Part shown: positions 46,329 through 56,453 of the stretch, in pieces
Numbering within the stretch: the first letter of the stretch is position 1
How the letters are laid out: each line of letters begins with the position of its first letter
Source of the DNA: Ostrinia nubilalis
Lineage: Eukaryota; Arthropoda; Insecta; Lepidoptera; Crambidae
Length of the DNA stretch: 64,000 nt
Assembly: GCF_963855985.1 (NCBI RefSeq)
Contig: NC_087114.1
Location: 3,559,001 to 3,623,000, forward strand
Reading direction: 5' to 3'
Made by a program: the position numbers and the translations under genes
The notes under the pieces: generated by a model
Told to the model about the DNA's origin: nothing
Database searches by the model: none
The model's input: only the letters and a program-made list of their open reading frames with translations

Positions 46329-46895
46329 GAAACGAGTAATGGTGTGACTGGATAGGATTCTTTCCCAACGAGTAACAGTGTTACACGTTTCGGTGTGACT
46401 CGTTGGGAACTCGTTCTTCTTCCGCTCGCTTGGATTTGCTCGTTATGATTTGGTGTGAAAATAAAATTAAAATGAATAACTTTTTTTTTCTTTTTGTGAT
46501 CACCGTCCATAACGCCCCCTGTTGCGCGCCTTTCTTGGCTGGTAGCCTCAATATCATATTGACAATATGGTCTCGGTCAAGAGAGCGCGCAATCCGCAAT
46601 CTTCATCGTGTGTTGGTTCCCGCAGCTTCTCGACATGGCGCTTGTTATGTCACGAATATAGCTGAGCGGACGCCTCTTCAGCACAGCTTGTAGTTTAATG
46701 TTATATACGTACTGTATTTTTTATTTTATTTCTCTATGCTGAATAAAGTATTCTTACTCTTATTCTTAACGTACAAGTTTTTGGATGGAACTTTAAATTA
46801 ATCGTGTTTTCACATCGTAAAATAAAAAAAAATTAAGTATTTCGTCTTTTTTGTACGTGTCCTGTTTAGTTTTCGTGTCGTTTCGGTAGGTACTA
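46329..46895. other. Intergenic: possible LINE 3' tail, no gene
   Basis: 46560-46770 ends 'gctgaataaagtattcttac', resembling the tail at 47210-47370 ('ggtgaataaagatattttat'); both look like 3' ends of one non-LTR family. Open frames of 72-96 codons overlap on both strands without motifs. Confidence 0.4.
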
Positions 46896-46955
46896 ACCGC
46901 TAAACACGTTAGCAATAGCCACTAACATGAAAATGAAGAAACTTAATTTGAACAT
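46896..46955 (-). pseudogene. Orphan Kunitz signal-peptide exon
   Basis: Encodes MFKLSFFIFMLVAIANVFSG (20 codons), close to the first exons of Kunitz A and B (shared LSFIIF-type core). It is followed directly by TAG where B has a short linker and the donor gtaagt. The donor is destroyed and no second or third Kunitz exon lies downstream within the expected few kb. A conserved promoter precedes it. It is a remnant of a third family member. Confidence 0.75.
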
Positions 46956-46984
46956 TTAAATAAAATTGTCTTCTTTTAAATCAC

Positions 46985-47095
46985 ATGTTATGTAAGGAAG
47001 TTACAGAACATGATAAATGTCATAGACAATTTTATACACCAGTTTGTTTGTAAAACGAATTGTTTTTCTTCAGTTTCATTTAAGGGGAAGATGTT
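46985..47095 (-). promoter_or_regulatory. Relic Kunitz promoter
   Basis: On the minus strand: 'cttccccttaaatgaaac', 'aaaaacaattcgttttac', 'aaacaaactgg' and TATAAA at 47036-47031. Same order and spacing as the promoters of Kunitz A and B. Confidence 0.6.
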
Positions 47096-47410
47096 TAGTT
47101 ACAAATTCAATAATATTATTAAATCAGCGCATTTGCTCTTGCAATTGAGACATGGGACGCTGTCGACTCGTGGCATTGACTTGGTCATGTCCAATTTTGA
47201 GGGTTTCTAAAACACTGTGCGTTGGTACCCGCTGAAAGCCAGCTTCGTGACTTGACGACATGTGTCATTTTCGCTGAGCGGGCGCCTTTTCAGCATGGCT
47301 CAATAATGTTAACCTCTGTACATGTATGCACCTAAATGTTAAATGGTGAATAAAGATATTTTATTCTATTCATTTGAAGTTGCGGGTAATCAGTGATTGT
47401 GATTAGAGAC

Positions 47411-48394
47411 GTGCGAGCGACACGGGAGGGTGTTTTTGAGACGTCAAACTTTCAGGGAGACTTCAGAAGTGCTTCAGTGTATGCTCTGTGACGTCCACAG
47501 ATATGGATTAGAGTAGATACAGCAAGTTGCTCGTCAAAGCGTGCCATTCCGATATGTCCAAATGGACATACATGGTCGAGTGATGTTCATGTAATCCGAT
47601 TACAACAATCGGTTACGATAATTTTACGAGAACAGTAGTACGAACACGGTAGAAAGAATAAATTATTTACGGATTGAGAATTGTAATTAACAGCACAAGT
47701 AACAAATAAATCAAGAAGTTAGGTCAGTGATCGCAGTATATATATATAAGTATAAGTCTATGTATACGACGGCACTGGATTTTGTCGTGTAGAAATATCT
47801 TCAAAACTAGGTACTATGAAAGAAAACGTATTGGCAAAACTACGCATTTTTACATTTATTAAATATAAAAAGCTTGAGTTAGTCTTTATTTTATGAATCT
47901 AGGTCAGGTACTAGAATATTTAAAAGTATGAAATTAGGTAAGTAGGTATGAATTACTAGTAGTACTATTTAACATAATGGAATAACGATCATTACTTTCT
48001 TAAACATCAGGCACAACAAAAATATTATTTGCAAATTAATAAGAAAATTAATAATGTAGAATAACGTCTACCGCTACAAAATTATTTAAATCCACAGTCA
48101 GACTAGCTATAAATTTAACAAAATATCAGTTTTATCGGAATTAATTAATTTTCGAATCGAGTCACACGATATCTTTCGATGACTTTGCGAATGCAGTACG
48201 ATGATACGATTACTTTTACGTTGCGGCAATCACTAAAATTCGCTAAAATGACACTAATGACATTTAAAAAGTGGCACGCTCGGCTTCATACAATTTTTGA
48301 CACATGCTGCATCTATCCATATCTGTGGTGACGTCATAATAATAGGTATTATGTCAATTTCATCCCTCCCCTCAGTCCTCAGGCACTGGCTCAG
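47411..48394. mobile_element. Palindromic MITE hosting a TIR element
   Basis: The outer parts ('cacgggagggtgtttttgag' left; 'catccctcccctcagtcctc' right) belong to the 22995-23231 family. The inserted element occupies 47495-48328. The sister copy at 25029-25106 preserves the uninterrupted site 'tgctctgtcacgtcataat'. Confidence 0.65.
47495..48328 (+). mobile_element. TIR element with 6-bp duplication, copy 2 (834 bp)
   Basis: Same TIR 'ccacagatatggat' as 39563-40505 and the same orientation. Flanked by TGACGT on both sides. The interior is about 90% or more identical by eye, with several deletions. Confidence 0.8.
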
Positions 48395-48499
48395 AGCCCC
48401 GATTAAACAGCCTACGTCAGCTGTTTTGACCAATCGTATCGCAGAATCGATGAAGCTCGTCTGGATTGGAGACGTTAAAAATTACCGTAATCGGGGCTC
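48394..48499. mobile_element. One-armed copy of the 'gagccccgattacggtaa' MITE
   Basis: Keeps 10 bp of the left end and the whole right arm of the 35741-35929 element. The missing arm was probably lost by hairpin-mediated deletion (inference). Confidence 0.75.
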
Positions 48500-49783
48500 A
48501 GTTATGCCAGGCCTGGCTCACTCCGCGCGGTACATCCGATAATTACCTACAGCGAAGCGCCCCGCCGGCGGGTATTATATCACAGAATAAGTAATAGTAC
48601 AGGTACAGAAGGATTACTCCGCAAGACGATTTAAATAAATGCGAGTCTTGCTACGACGCGATACAGTGGAATTCAGCTCGCACAGCACTACGTACCTACA
48701 ATTTTATTCACCTACAAGTTTTGTCTCTTTCTATCGCGTGCCTCTGAACTCTTCTTACGCTGTTAGGGTTGCTGCACAGTAGATATATGAGCTAAAGCAG
48801 TACGGAAACTTAGCCCTTTCGGCGAGTTAAATACCTACACTTCAACTGAGTGTTAGGGTTGGCACTCTTAATCTTTATAAAATTAATAAGGTTCTGACTT
48901 ACTTATTTATTAAAACGTTTATTTAGGTTTTTTAATTATCAAATACCTAATGGAATAAATTAATTGACTAAGTAGTTAACAAAAAAATAAACGTTAATTA
49001 GGTTCTATAATGATCGAATACATAATCGAATAAATTGATTAAGTACTATTAGAGGACGGTAGAAGATATTCTATTCTCATAAATAAAATACCGGATACTA
49101 CTTTCACATAGCTATTGCCTCATTTTAAATACAGTTCATCACTTAGTACAAAAGCGCTCGGAGCAAATTACTTTATCAAATAGAACACATAAATTGTTAA
49201 AAAGCGTAATTACGTAATTTAAAAGGAACTATTACTAAATCAGATGTAAGCACTTTATTTAAAAAGTAATATTTAATCATTTTTACAATTCAGAATTATT
49301 ACGAAGTTTAAAAAATGAAAGTTCTGGTTTTGAAGATGCCGAGTTCAAGCAGACGTATACTTCGCAATACACTCGTGGCATGTTTTTAAAAATACAGCGG
49401 ACAGTGCATGCAATAAAATTATTATTAAAAACACAACGCGCGCGACACTCGCGACGGATGGACTGCGAGGTTCGCTTAGAGCTCGTGTAAAGCGTGCGTC
49501 TGTGTGCGTGAGTCTGATTTCGAGCGTTTGTATGAAGCTTCCGTACTGTTTGATTTATCTACTGTGGTTGCTGTCTTGTGAAAAAATAATTAATCTACTT
49601 ATTTGTAATGAGGTACGTATGTAGGTAAGTATGCATTCATTATGGAAAACCTTGGGAGAGGCCTTTGTCCAGCAGTGGACGTCATTTGGCTGAAACGAAC
49701 GAACGCATTCTGAGCAGTAGTCATAGTAGGTTAGGTTCCTATACTATCCTAAGAATTATTGATTACCTACATGGCCAACATAC

Positions 49784-49888
49784 CTTTCAGCATCTTTGGG
49801 AAGCGAAAAAAAAAGATAAATCCGGTAGATTACTTTTCGAATTTAAACACCCGAACGCCGCACAATATTTCTTTCTCTTTATGTCCAT
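49784..49888 (-). pseudogene. THAP-domain first exon, frameshifted inverted copy
   Basis: Reverse complement of 51152-51255 with one additional T in the homopolymer (nine instead of eight), which shifts the frame after PDLSFF and meets a stop soon after. Donor gtatgt is intact. Everything else is nearly identical, so the two copies separated recently or were homogenised. Confidence 0.7.
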
Positions 49889-51151
49889 TTTTAAATAATA
49901 CTTCGATCATAGAATTATAATCATACTACAACGCACGCCAGCGTCCTGACGAGCGCGCGCGTGACACTCGACTGATATAATACCCGCCGGCGGGGCGCTT
50001 CGCTGTAGGTAATTATCGGATGTACCGCGCGGAGTGAGCCAGGCCTGATTATATCAGTCGAGTGTCACGCGCATAGAGAAAAGTAATACATAGGAAATAG
50101 AGAACCCTCTCTGTCAAATTTTTGAACCTACTAATTGACAGCCTGGTGTTAAATTCCCTGTACTTAACCTACGTACGTAATGCTCACATACATACATAGT
50201 ACACGCACACATACATACATAAAGTCCACGCACACATACACACAGTTCACGCACACATAGGCCCTCATAACCTTCAAAGAATTATTGTTTTTATGATGTA
50301 CAATGTAGAATTTTTTCAAATCCATTATTTTGAAAATATTTATCTTTATGGTGTACGTATTGTATTATTTTCAAAACAATGGATTTGGAAAAATTCTACA
50401 TTGCACATGGAAATGCAAATAAGTAAACAAAAACTTTTGAATTTAATAATTTTACTTTATTTATGAACACACATAATATTATACACCAAAAGCGTCTTTT
50501 CGCAAAGTTTTCAACAACACTAAAAAAGCATTTGCACATTGAGAAAACTCAGATCACTTGTGAACATAACAGAGTTTCTTCGCGATTCACGAAGGAACGA
50601 ACAAAACTCCGATGAACCAGAACAGCATGCAGGTACGAAGGAATGAACTTGAATTTGACTCGACGACTCTTCAATACTTTAATAGGGCCACAGAAAACTT
50701 AAATGATGGCTAAGAAAACAAGAATGCATTTAACATAACAAAAACAACACCGGCCATTTTGGAGGAAAAACAAAGTTGCCATATGTTAAATAGTAATTTC
50801 TACTACTCTATTATGTAAATTATAACAAAAATGTCAATGTTCAGTTTTAAATTAAAACAAATTAATTTCATTTAAAAAAAGTTTTCACATTGTAATTAAC
50901 AATATTCTCAAATATATTTTAATTAAGAAAAAAATGAAAATATGAAGGAAACAGGAGCAGCGACATCTAGAGCGTTTTAGGGTAGTTAAAAAGTATTTGA
51001 ATTTATTCACCGATGTCGCTGTTTGGAAGCAAGTTTCACTTCGATGACCGTTGTATGGAAGTTTCCACACCCTGGTCACGCGCGCGCTCGTCAGGACGCT
51101 GGAGTGCGTTGTAGTATGATTATAATTCTATGATCGAAGTATTATTTAAAA

Positions 51152-51255
51152 ATGGACATAAAGAGAAAGAAATATTGTGCGGCGTTCGGGTGTTTAAATT
51201 CGAAAAGTAATCTACCGGATTTATCTTTTTTTTCGCTTCCCAAAGATGCTGAAAG
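51152..51255 (+). CDS. THAP zinc-finger first exon (intact frame, downstream exons not found)
   Basis: Encodes MDIKRKKYCAAFGCLNSKSN then LPDLSFFSLPKDAE, ending in phase 2 at the good donor gtatgt. The C-x4-C pair, then S-F-F-S-L-P-K-D at the proper distance, is the beginning of a THAP DNA-binding domain. The next residues should include the W and the C-x2-H half, which must be in a following exon; none was found before 52500. THAP domains occur in host transcription factors and in P-element-type transposases. The position within inverted-repeat mobile DNA favours the second, but the fragment alone cannot decide. Confidence 0.6.
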
Positions 51256-51671
51256 GTATGTTGGCCATGTAAATGTAGGTAATCAATAATTCTTAGGATA
51301 GTATAGGAACCTAACCTACTATGACTACTGCTCAGAATGCGTTCGTTCGTTTCAGCCAAATGACGTCCACTGCTGGACAAAGGCCTCTCCCAAGGTTTTC
51401 CATAATGAATGCATACTTACCTACATACGTACCTCATTACAAATAAGTAGATTAATTATTTTTTCACTAGACAGCAACCCTAACAGCGTAAGAAGAGTTC
51501 AGAGGCACGCGATAGAAAAAGACAAAACTTGTAGGTGAATAAAATTGTAGGTACGTAGTGCTGTGCGAGCTGAATTCCACTGTATCGCGTCGTAGCAAGA
51601 CTCGCATTTATTTAAATCGTCTTGCGGAGTAATCCTTCTGTACCTGTACTATTACTTATTCTGTGGTTATG

Positions 51672-51938
51672 CGCTAGATAGACCTATAGTGGCCATCATT
51701 GTTCGGCTGGACTAATGAATAATTTTATTTTAGTTAAATAAACGATACACAGCGATTTTTTAAAGTATTTATTTAATTTTGTATCAAGTTACTGAACACT
51801 TCTCCTTAAAACTCTTTTATCGCAATCGACACTTAAATAAAGAAAGAATTTAACAAAAGGTACACACACATTAAAATACGTCGAATAAAGATATAAAGCC
51901 AATTTTGCAACAAAATTACGTTCGACTTTACCTTGAAG
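51672..51938. repeat. Segment repeated at 61500-61640
   Basis: 'actgaacacttctccttaaa', 'cgcaatcgacacttaaataa' and 'ttaaaatacg.cgaataaag' match 61532-61650 in the same orientation. The match resumes at 55318-55500 (61640-61790) on the far side of the 51939-55309 element, so 61500-61790 is its empty site. Confidence 0.65.
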
Positions 51939-54900
51939 CTTAGATTAATAAAACCTAGATAGATAGTCAGTGCACGAAAAGTGAGGCAGTTTTTAGGGAG
52001 CCGGCACGGCTTACCCGTAAACGTCACATGAACTGTCAAAGTGAAAAATTGGTAAACACGTCCGACGAATTTTAATTAATTAAAACGGTTTGTGCTGTGA
52101 AAGGGTGTCTTAAATACATCAGAAAAACGAAAGAAAGTGACCAGTGTTACATTTCATAAGTAAGTACTACAATTCGACGCGTATTTTGCTTGAATTTGGC
52201 TTTCAAAAATTAAATACGGGAATGATACCAGTAACAAGAAAATTTATTTCCCAATTGTTCGCCGTACAACAAATACACTTCCTTTTTTATGAAATCGAGA
52301 CTTTTAAGTCGATTTATCTTATTGTTATTAGGTAGGTACTTTGAATTCAATAAATAAGTAAGTACATGATGCGTTTTGTTTTTGTTAATTATAAAATAAT
52401 TAAAAACGTATTAAAAATTTCCCTACTTTCGGGAAAATCGCCTTCACTGTCTACACTCCCCAACAAAATTGACACTAATGACATAAGATTTTTGCCTCAC
52501 TCTTGACAGGGTACGGAAACTTCCATACTACGATCAAACTTGCTTCCAAACAGCGACTTCAGTCGATAAATTCCAATACTTTTTTTTTTTTTTCTTCTTT
52601 ATGGCTCTCGCGGATTGCGTTTAGCCACGACGGGGTTCTTGATTTTTGCGTTCAGTTTTGCCATAAGTTTTGCGGACATTGCGTTTAGACAGGGTGGGAT
52701 TGGGTTAAAGTTAAAAGGTAGGGAAACGAATCAATTACGGAAGGAAACGGAACAAAGGATGGTTTTCATAGGATCAATTTAGGTGTGATATAAGTACAAA
52801 ATAATAAAAATAAAATAATATTTACATAAGTACAATATACATTACTATTTACAATTTTATATTATTATGGGTAATAAATTCGGCTAGGATATTATAAACA
52901 TCAATGTTATTGGTATATAATAGGCAAGTGATGGATGTAGGAAAAGGAATTTTAATGGCTAAAAGAGAACTAATAAAAGAGGAACGATCATATAGGCAAC
53001 AGTAAAAAAATATGTGATTTAAGTCTCCGACGCCAGAACCACAAGTGCACGAATCATAATCAAGTACATGAATTTTAGCCAAGTGTGCTGGAGTGCACAC
53101 GTGACCAAGTCGCATTCTAGTTAAAATGGTAGTAACTGTTTTGGAAAGATTAATTTTAACAAACCATGGTTTACAAAGGATGGATGGTTGAATGAGCTTG
53201 TAATGTTTCCCCTTAGATTGGCTAGTGAACTCCCAATTCTCATCCCAGGCAGATTTGAGATAAGCTTTGGGAAGGGCTGCCGTTAAGTCATGGCAATAAT
53301 TTGTGTACGGATGTATATCTCCACACTCGACCGCTTCATTGGCCAGCTTATCAGCTTTATCATTTCCTGGAATATTGGTATGACTAGGAATCCACGCAAA
53401 ATTAATTAAATGACTGTTAAGACTACATTTGTATAATACATTCTGTAATAATAGGATAATTAGTATTGTTCTTAAATGGAAATTTATGTAATGCCTGCAA
53501 AGCACTTTTAGTCACAAAATATTACAGTTGTGTTTAATTTCATAAGGAGAGCATACTCTAAAGCCTTAAACAGTCCAAAACATTCTCCTGTAAAGACTGA
53601 TGATTCTGGACGGAGTTTTATTTTCTGGACAATATGATATTGTTTATGGTATGCGCCAACGCCAACATGACCCGTTGGAGAGTGCTTAGATGCATCGCAA
53701 TAGATATGATGCCAATCGCCCCAGTGTTCGTCTACGATCTGATTGAACTTAATGTTAGCATTGTAGTCATCCTTATGTATGTCTAGGTTGAAATGAATTG
53801 TCGGAGTAAGAATAAGGGATTCAAAATTTACAGAAAATATCGGAAGAAAGGAGGTTCTGTGGACTGGGGCTTGGATTGATATAAATTTACGAAAACTAAT
53901 AATCACACAAGGAGGAGATTTACGTGACCAATAAGAGGAAGTATCAATTAAATCATTAAGTCTGTTGAGTTTGCTATATATAGGATGGTCAGCAAATTGA
54001 AGTACACGGAAAAGATACTTGTCACATAAATATTGGCGGCGTAATTTCAATGGGGGCTCAACACATTCAGCTTGCAAGGCATTGATTGGACTCGATTTCA
54101 TAGCACCAGCTATAATCCTTAGCGCTTTAGATTGAATCGCATCCAATTTACTTAAACCAACTAAATTACAAGGCTCTAGATAGAAACTGCCATAGTCAAG
54201 TACACTTCTTATAATAGCATTGTATAAAAGTCTTAATGACGCTGTGTGAGCACCCCACCAGACTCCAGAAACACATCTTAAAATATTTAAAAGCTTTTCA
54301 GATTTTGCAGCAATGCTATAACAATGAGGAAGCAATACTTTTTAACTACCCTAAAACGCTTTAGATGTCGCTGCTCCTGTTTCCTTCATATTTTCATTTT
54401 TTTCTTAATTAAAATATATTTCAGAATATTGTTAATTACAATGTGAAAACTTTTTTTAAAATGAAATTAATTTGTTTTAATTTAAAACTGAACGGTGTCA
54501 TTTTTTGTTATAATTTACATAATAGAGTAGTAGAAATTACTATTTAACATATGGCAACTTTGTTTTTCCTCCAAAATGGCCGGTGTTGTTTTTGTTAGGT
54601 TGAATGCATTCTTGTTTTCTTAGCCATCGTTTATGAGTTCTGTGGCCCTATTAAAGTATTGAAGAGTCGAGTCAAATTCAAGTTCATTCCTTCGTACCTG
54701 CTGCTGTTCTGGTTCATCGGAGTTTTGTTCGTTCCTTCGTGAATCGCGAAGAAACTTTCTGTTATGTTCACAAGTGATCTGAGTTTTCTCAAAGTGCAAA
54801 TGCTTTTTAGTGTTGTTGAAAACTTTGCGAAAAGACGCTTTTGGTGTATAATATTATGTGTGTTCATAAATAAAGTAAAATTATTAAATTGAAAAGTTTT

Positions 54901-55309
54901 TGTTTATTTGCATTTCCATGTGCAATGTAGAATTTTTCCAAATCCATTGTTTTGAAAATAATACAATACGTACACCATAAAGATAAATACTTTCAAAATA
55001 ATGGATTTGAAAAAATTCTACATTGTACATCAAAAAAACAATAATTCTTTGAAGGTTATGAGGGCCTATGTGTGCGTGAACTGTGTGTATGTGTGCGTGG
55101 ACTTTATGTATGTATGTGTGCGTGGACTATGTATGTATGTGAGCGTTACGTACGTAGGTTAAGTACAGGGAATTTAACACCAGGCTGTCAATTAGTAGGT
55201 TCAAAAATTTGACAGAGAGGGTTCTCTATTTCCTATGTATTACTTTTCTCTATGACTCTTGACGAAGCGTTTGTATGAAGACTATCCATCTAGGTTTTAT
55301 TAATCTAAG
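51939..55309. mobile_element. DNA transposon with 30-bp TIRs and 8-bp target duplication (possibly P superfamily)
   Basis: The left end begins CTTAGATTAATAAAACCTAG and continues for 10 further bases; the right end is its reverse complement with one mismatch. CCTTGAAG flanks it exactly (51931-51938 and 55310-55317). Without the inserted LINE (52581-54332) it is about 1.6 kb. About 155 bp from the left TIR is a frame reading TVCAVKGCLKY, a C-x4-C resembling the start of a THAP domain, with ACG where an ATG would be expected. No full transposase is visible. An 8-bp duplication, a TIR of about 30 bp and THAP-like coding together fit the P superfamily; hAT is the alternative. Confidence 0.6.
52581..54332 (-). 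pseudogene. 5'-truncated LINE with RNase H domain, frameshifted
   Basis: Inserted in the element above with a target duplication of about 11 bp ('caatacttttt' at 52574 and 54333) and a poly-A tail (plus-strand T run at about 52580-52593). Minus-strand frames 54329-53508 and 53505-52849 encode the end of a reverse transcriptase, then an RNase H domain: WHHIYCDASKH, TGECFGLFKALEYAL, VIFCD, and WIPSHTNIPGNDKADKLANE, with a C-terminal CTCGSGVGDLNHIFFYC zinc-knuckle-like end. At least two frameshifts between the third and fourth RNase H motifs break it. An RNase H after the RT is typical of I/LOA/R1-like groups; exact clade undetermined. Confidence 0.8.
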
Positions 55310-55505
55310 CCTTGAAGTAAGAATATATTTATGTACTTAGGTATTTTCATCAGTTAAACGTATCCGCGGTAGTTGATATTTAGAGCTAGTTTTCATTTGA
55401 ATGTATGAGTTTTCCACAGGTGGACCGACGACCTCATAAAAGGTTTCAGGAAGACGCTGGATGCAGGCCGCTACCAACCGGCCATTATGGATATTATATC
55501 TTTGG
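55310..55505 (+). repeat. Continuation of the duplicated segment, ending in an RTE tail
   Basis: Matches 61640-61790: 'tattttcatcagtta', 'gtatccgcggtagttga', 'aatgtatgagttttccacag' then the RTE module 'gtggaccgacgacctcataa'. Confidence 0.65.
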
Positions 55506-55975
55506 GGCAGGCTGAGGCTTGTCCATAGAGTCCATACCTATCACCAATGGATAAGGAAACATCTACTTTAAAGGCACACTTATCAATCCGGAAAGGGATC
55601 AATACGGTTACGATCCGTGTCCGGGTCGATAACAGTGCTTCGTTTTTTATGGTTGGTTTCAACTGATCGGAGGGCTTAAGAAATAAAACGCACCATTTTG
55701 GCTGTTGCTTTTATAATAAATACATAGTTAAATAAAAACAATATTTCTCATCTTCTAAGTAAATCATATCGATACAATTGGGTAGTTGACATTAATTACC
55801 GATAATAACACGACACCACTTAGCTTTAGTTATCATTGCTAACTCAAGGACGTAGCACACTTATCAACACGGACAGGGATTGTAACCGTATCAACTCGAT
55901 GCGATCAGTATTTGTATGAAACTCCATACTGTAACCCACACCTATCCGCACAGTAACGTAAACGCCTCGCCTCGC

Positions 55976-56020
<45 letters not shown>

Positions 56021-56453
56021 CCACAACGAGGAAGCTCTTGACCTGTATCTCACCTGATGGTAAGTGACGATCAGGCTGAAGGTGGAAGCGAGCTTCACCC
56101 GGAATCCTCAACCACGGAGGAACTGGCTATCTTACCTCTAACTGCCGGAACACAACAATGCTGTTAACATTGCTGTTATGGCGACAGACTTAGGTAAGAT
56201 GGTGGTAGCTAGCCAGGCGGACTTAGAACAGTAGTAGATAGGTTGACAGTTGACAGCGCGCGAAAGGCGATGATAGCTCGCGAACGGCGATACAGTTTGA
56301 TCCCTTTACGAGTTGATAAGTCTGCTATGGCCTTTAGATTCCCTCTACTTTGCAAAATGTGAAAAATAGGGAATGGTGCGTTTTGACAGTTTAAAAAAAG
56401 TATGTCAATTGACTGTGCTGTCAAATACCCAATTGATTGCTTGCATTTCGTTA
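55506..56453. other. 3' side of Kunitz B: poly-T tract and SINE piece
   Basis: 55979-56019 is a T run of about 41. About 56040-56178 is a SINE-like fragment matching 6205-6315. 55850-55975 resembles 44840-44990 in part ('cctcgcctcgcg' versus 'cgcgaggcgagg' motif, inverted). No gene. Confidence 0.5.

Larger units (their letters stand above)
48507..51666. mobile_element. Compound inverted-repeat element carrying THAP exons
   Basis: Direct repeat TTATG flanks it (48502-48506 and 51667-51671), suggesting an insertion unit. Inside, 48581-48776 and 49560-49970 are inverted copies of 51476-51665 and 51065-51480 respectively. 48507-48580 is inverted at 49975-50048, and 50095-51075 is an inverted copy of parts of the neighbouring element (52495-52580 plus 54333-55255). 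Both THAP exons lie in the arms. The true boundaries are inferred from the repeats alone. Confidence 0.5.
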
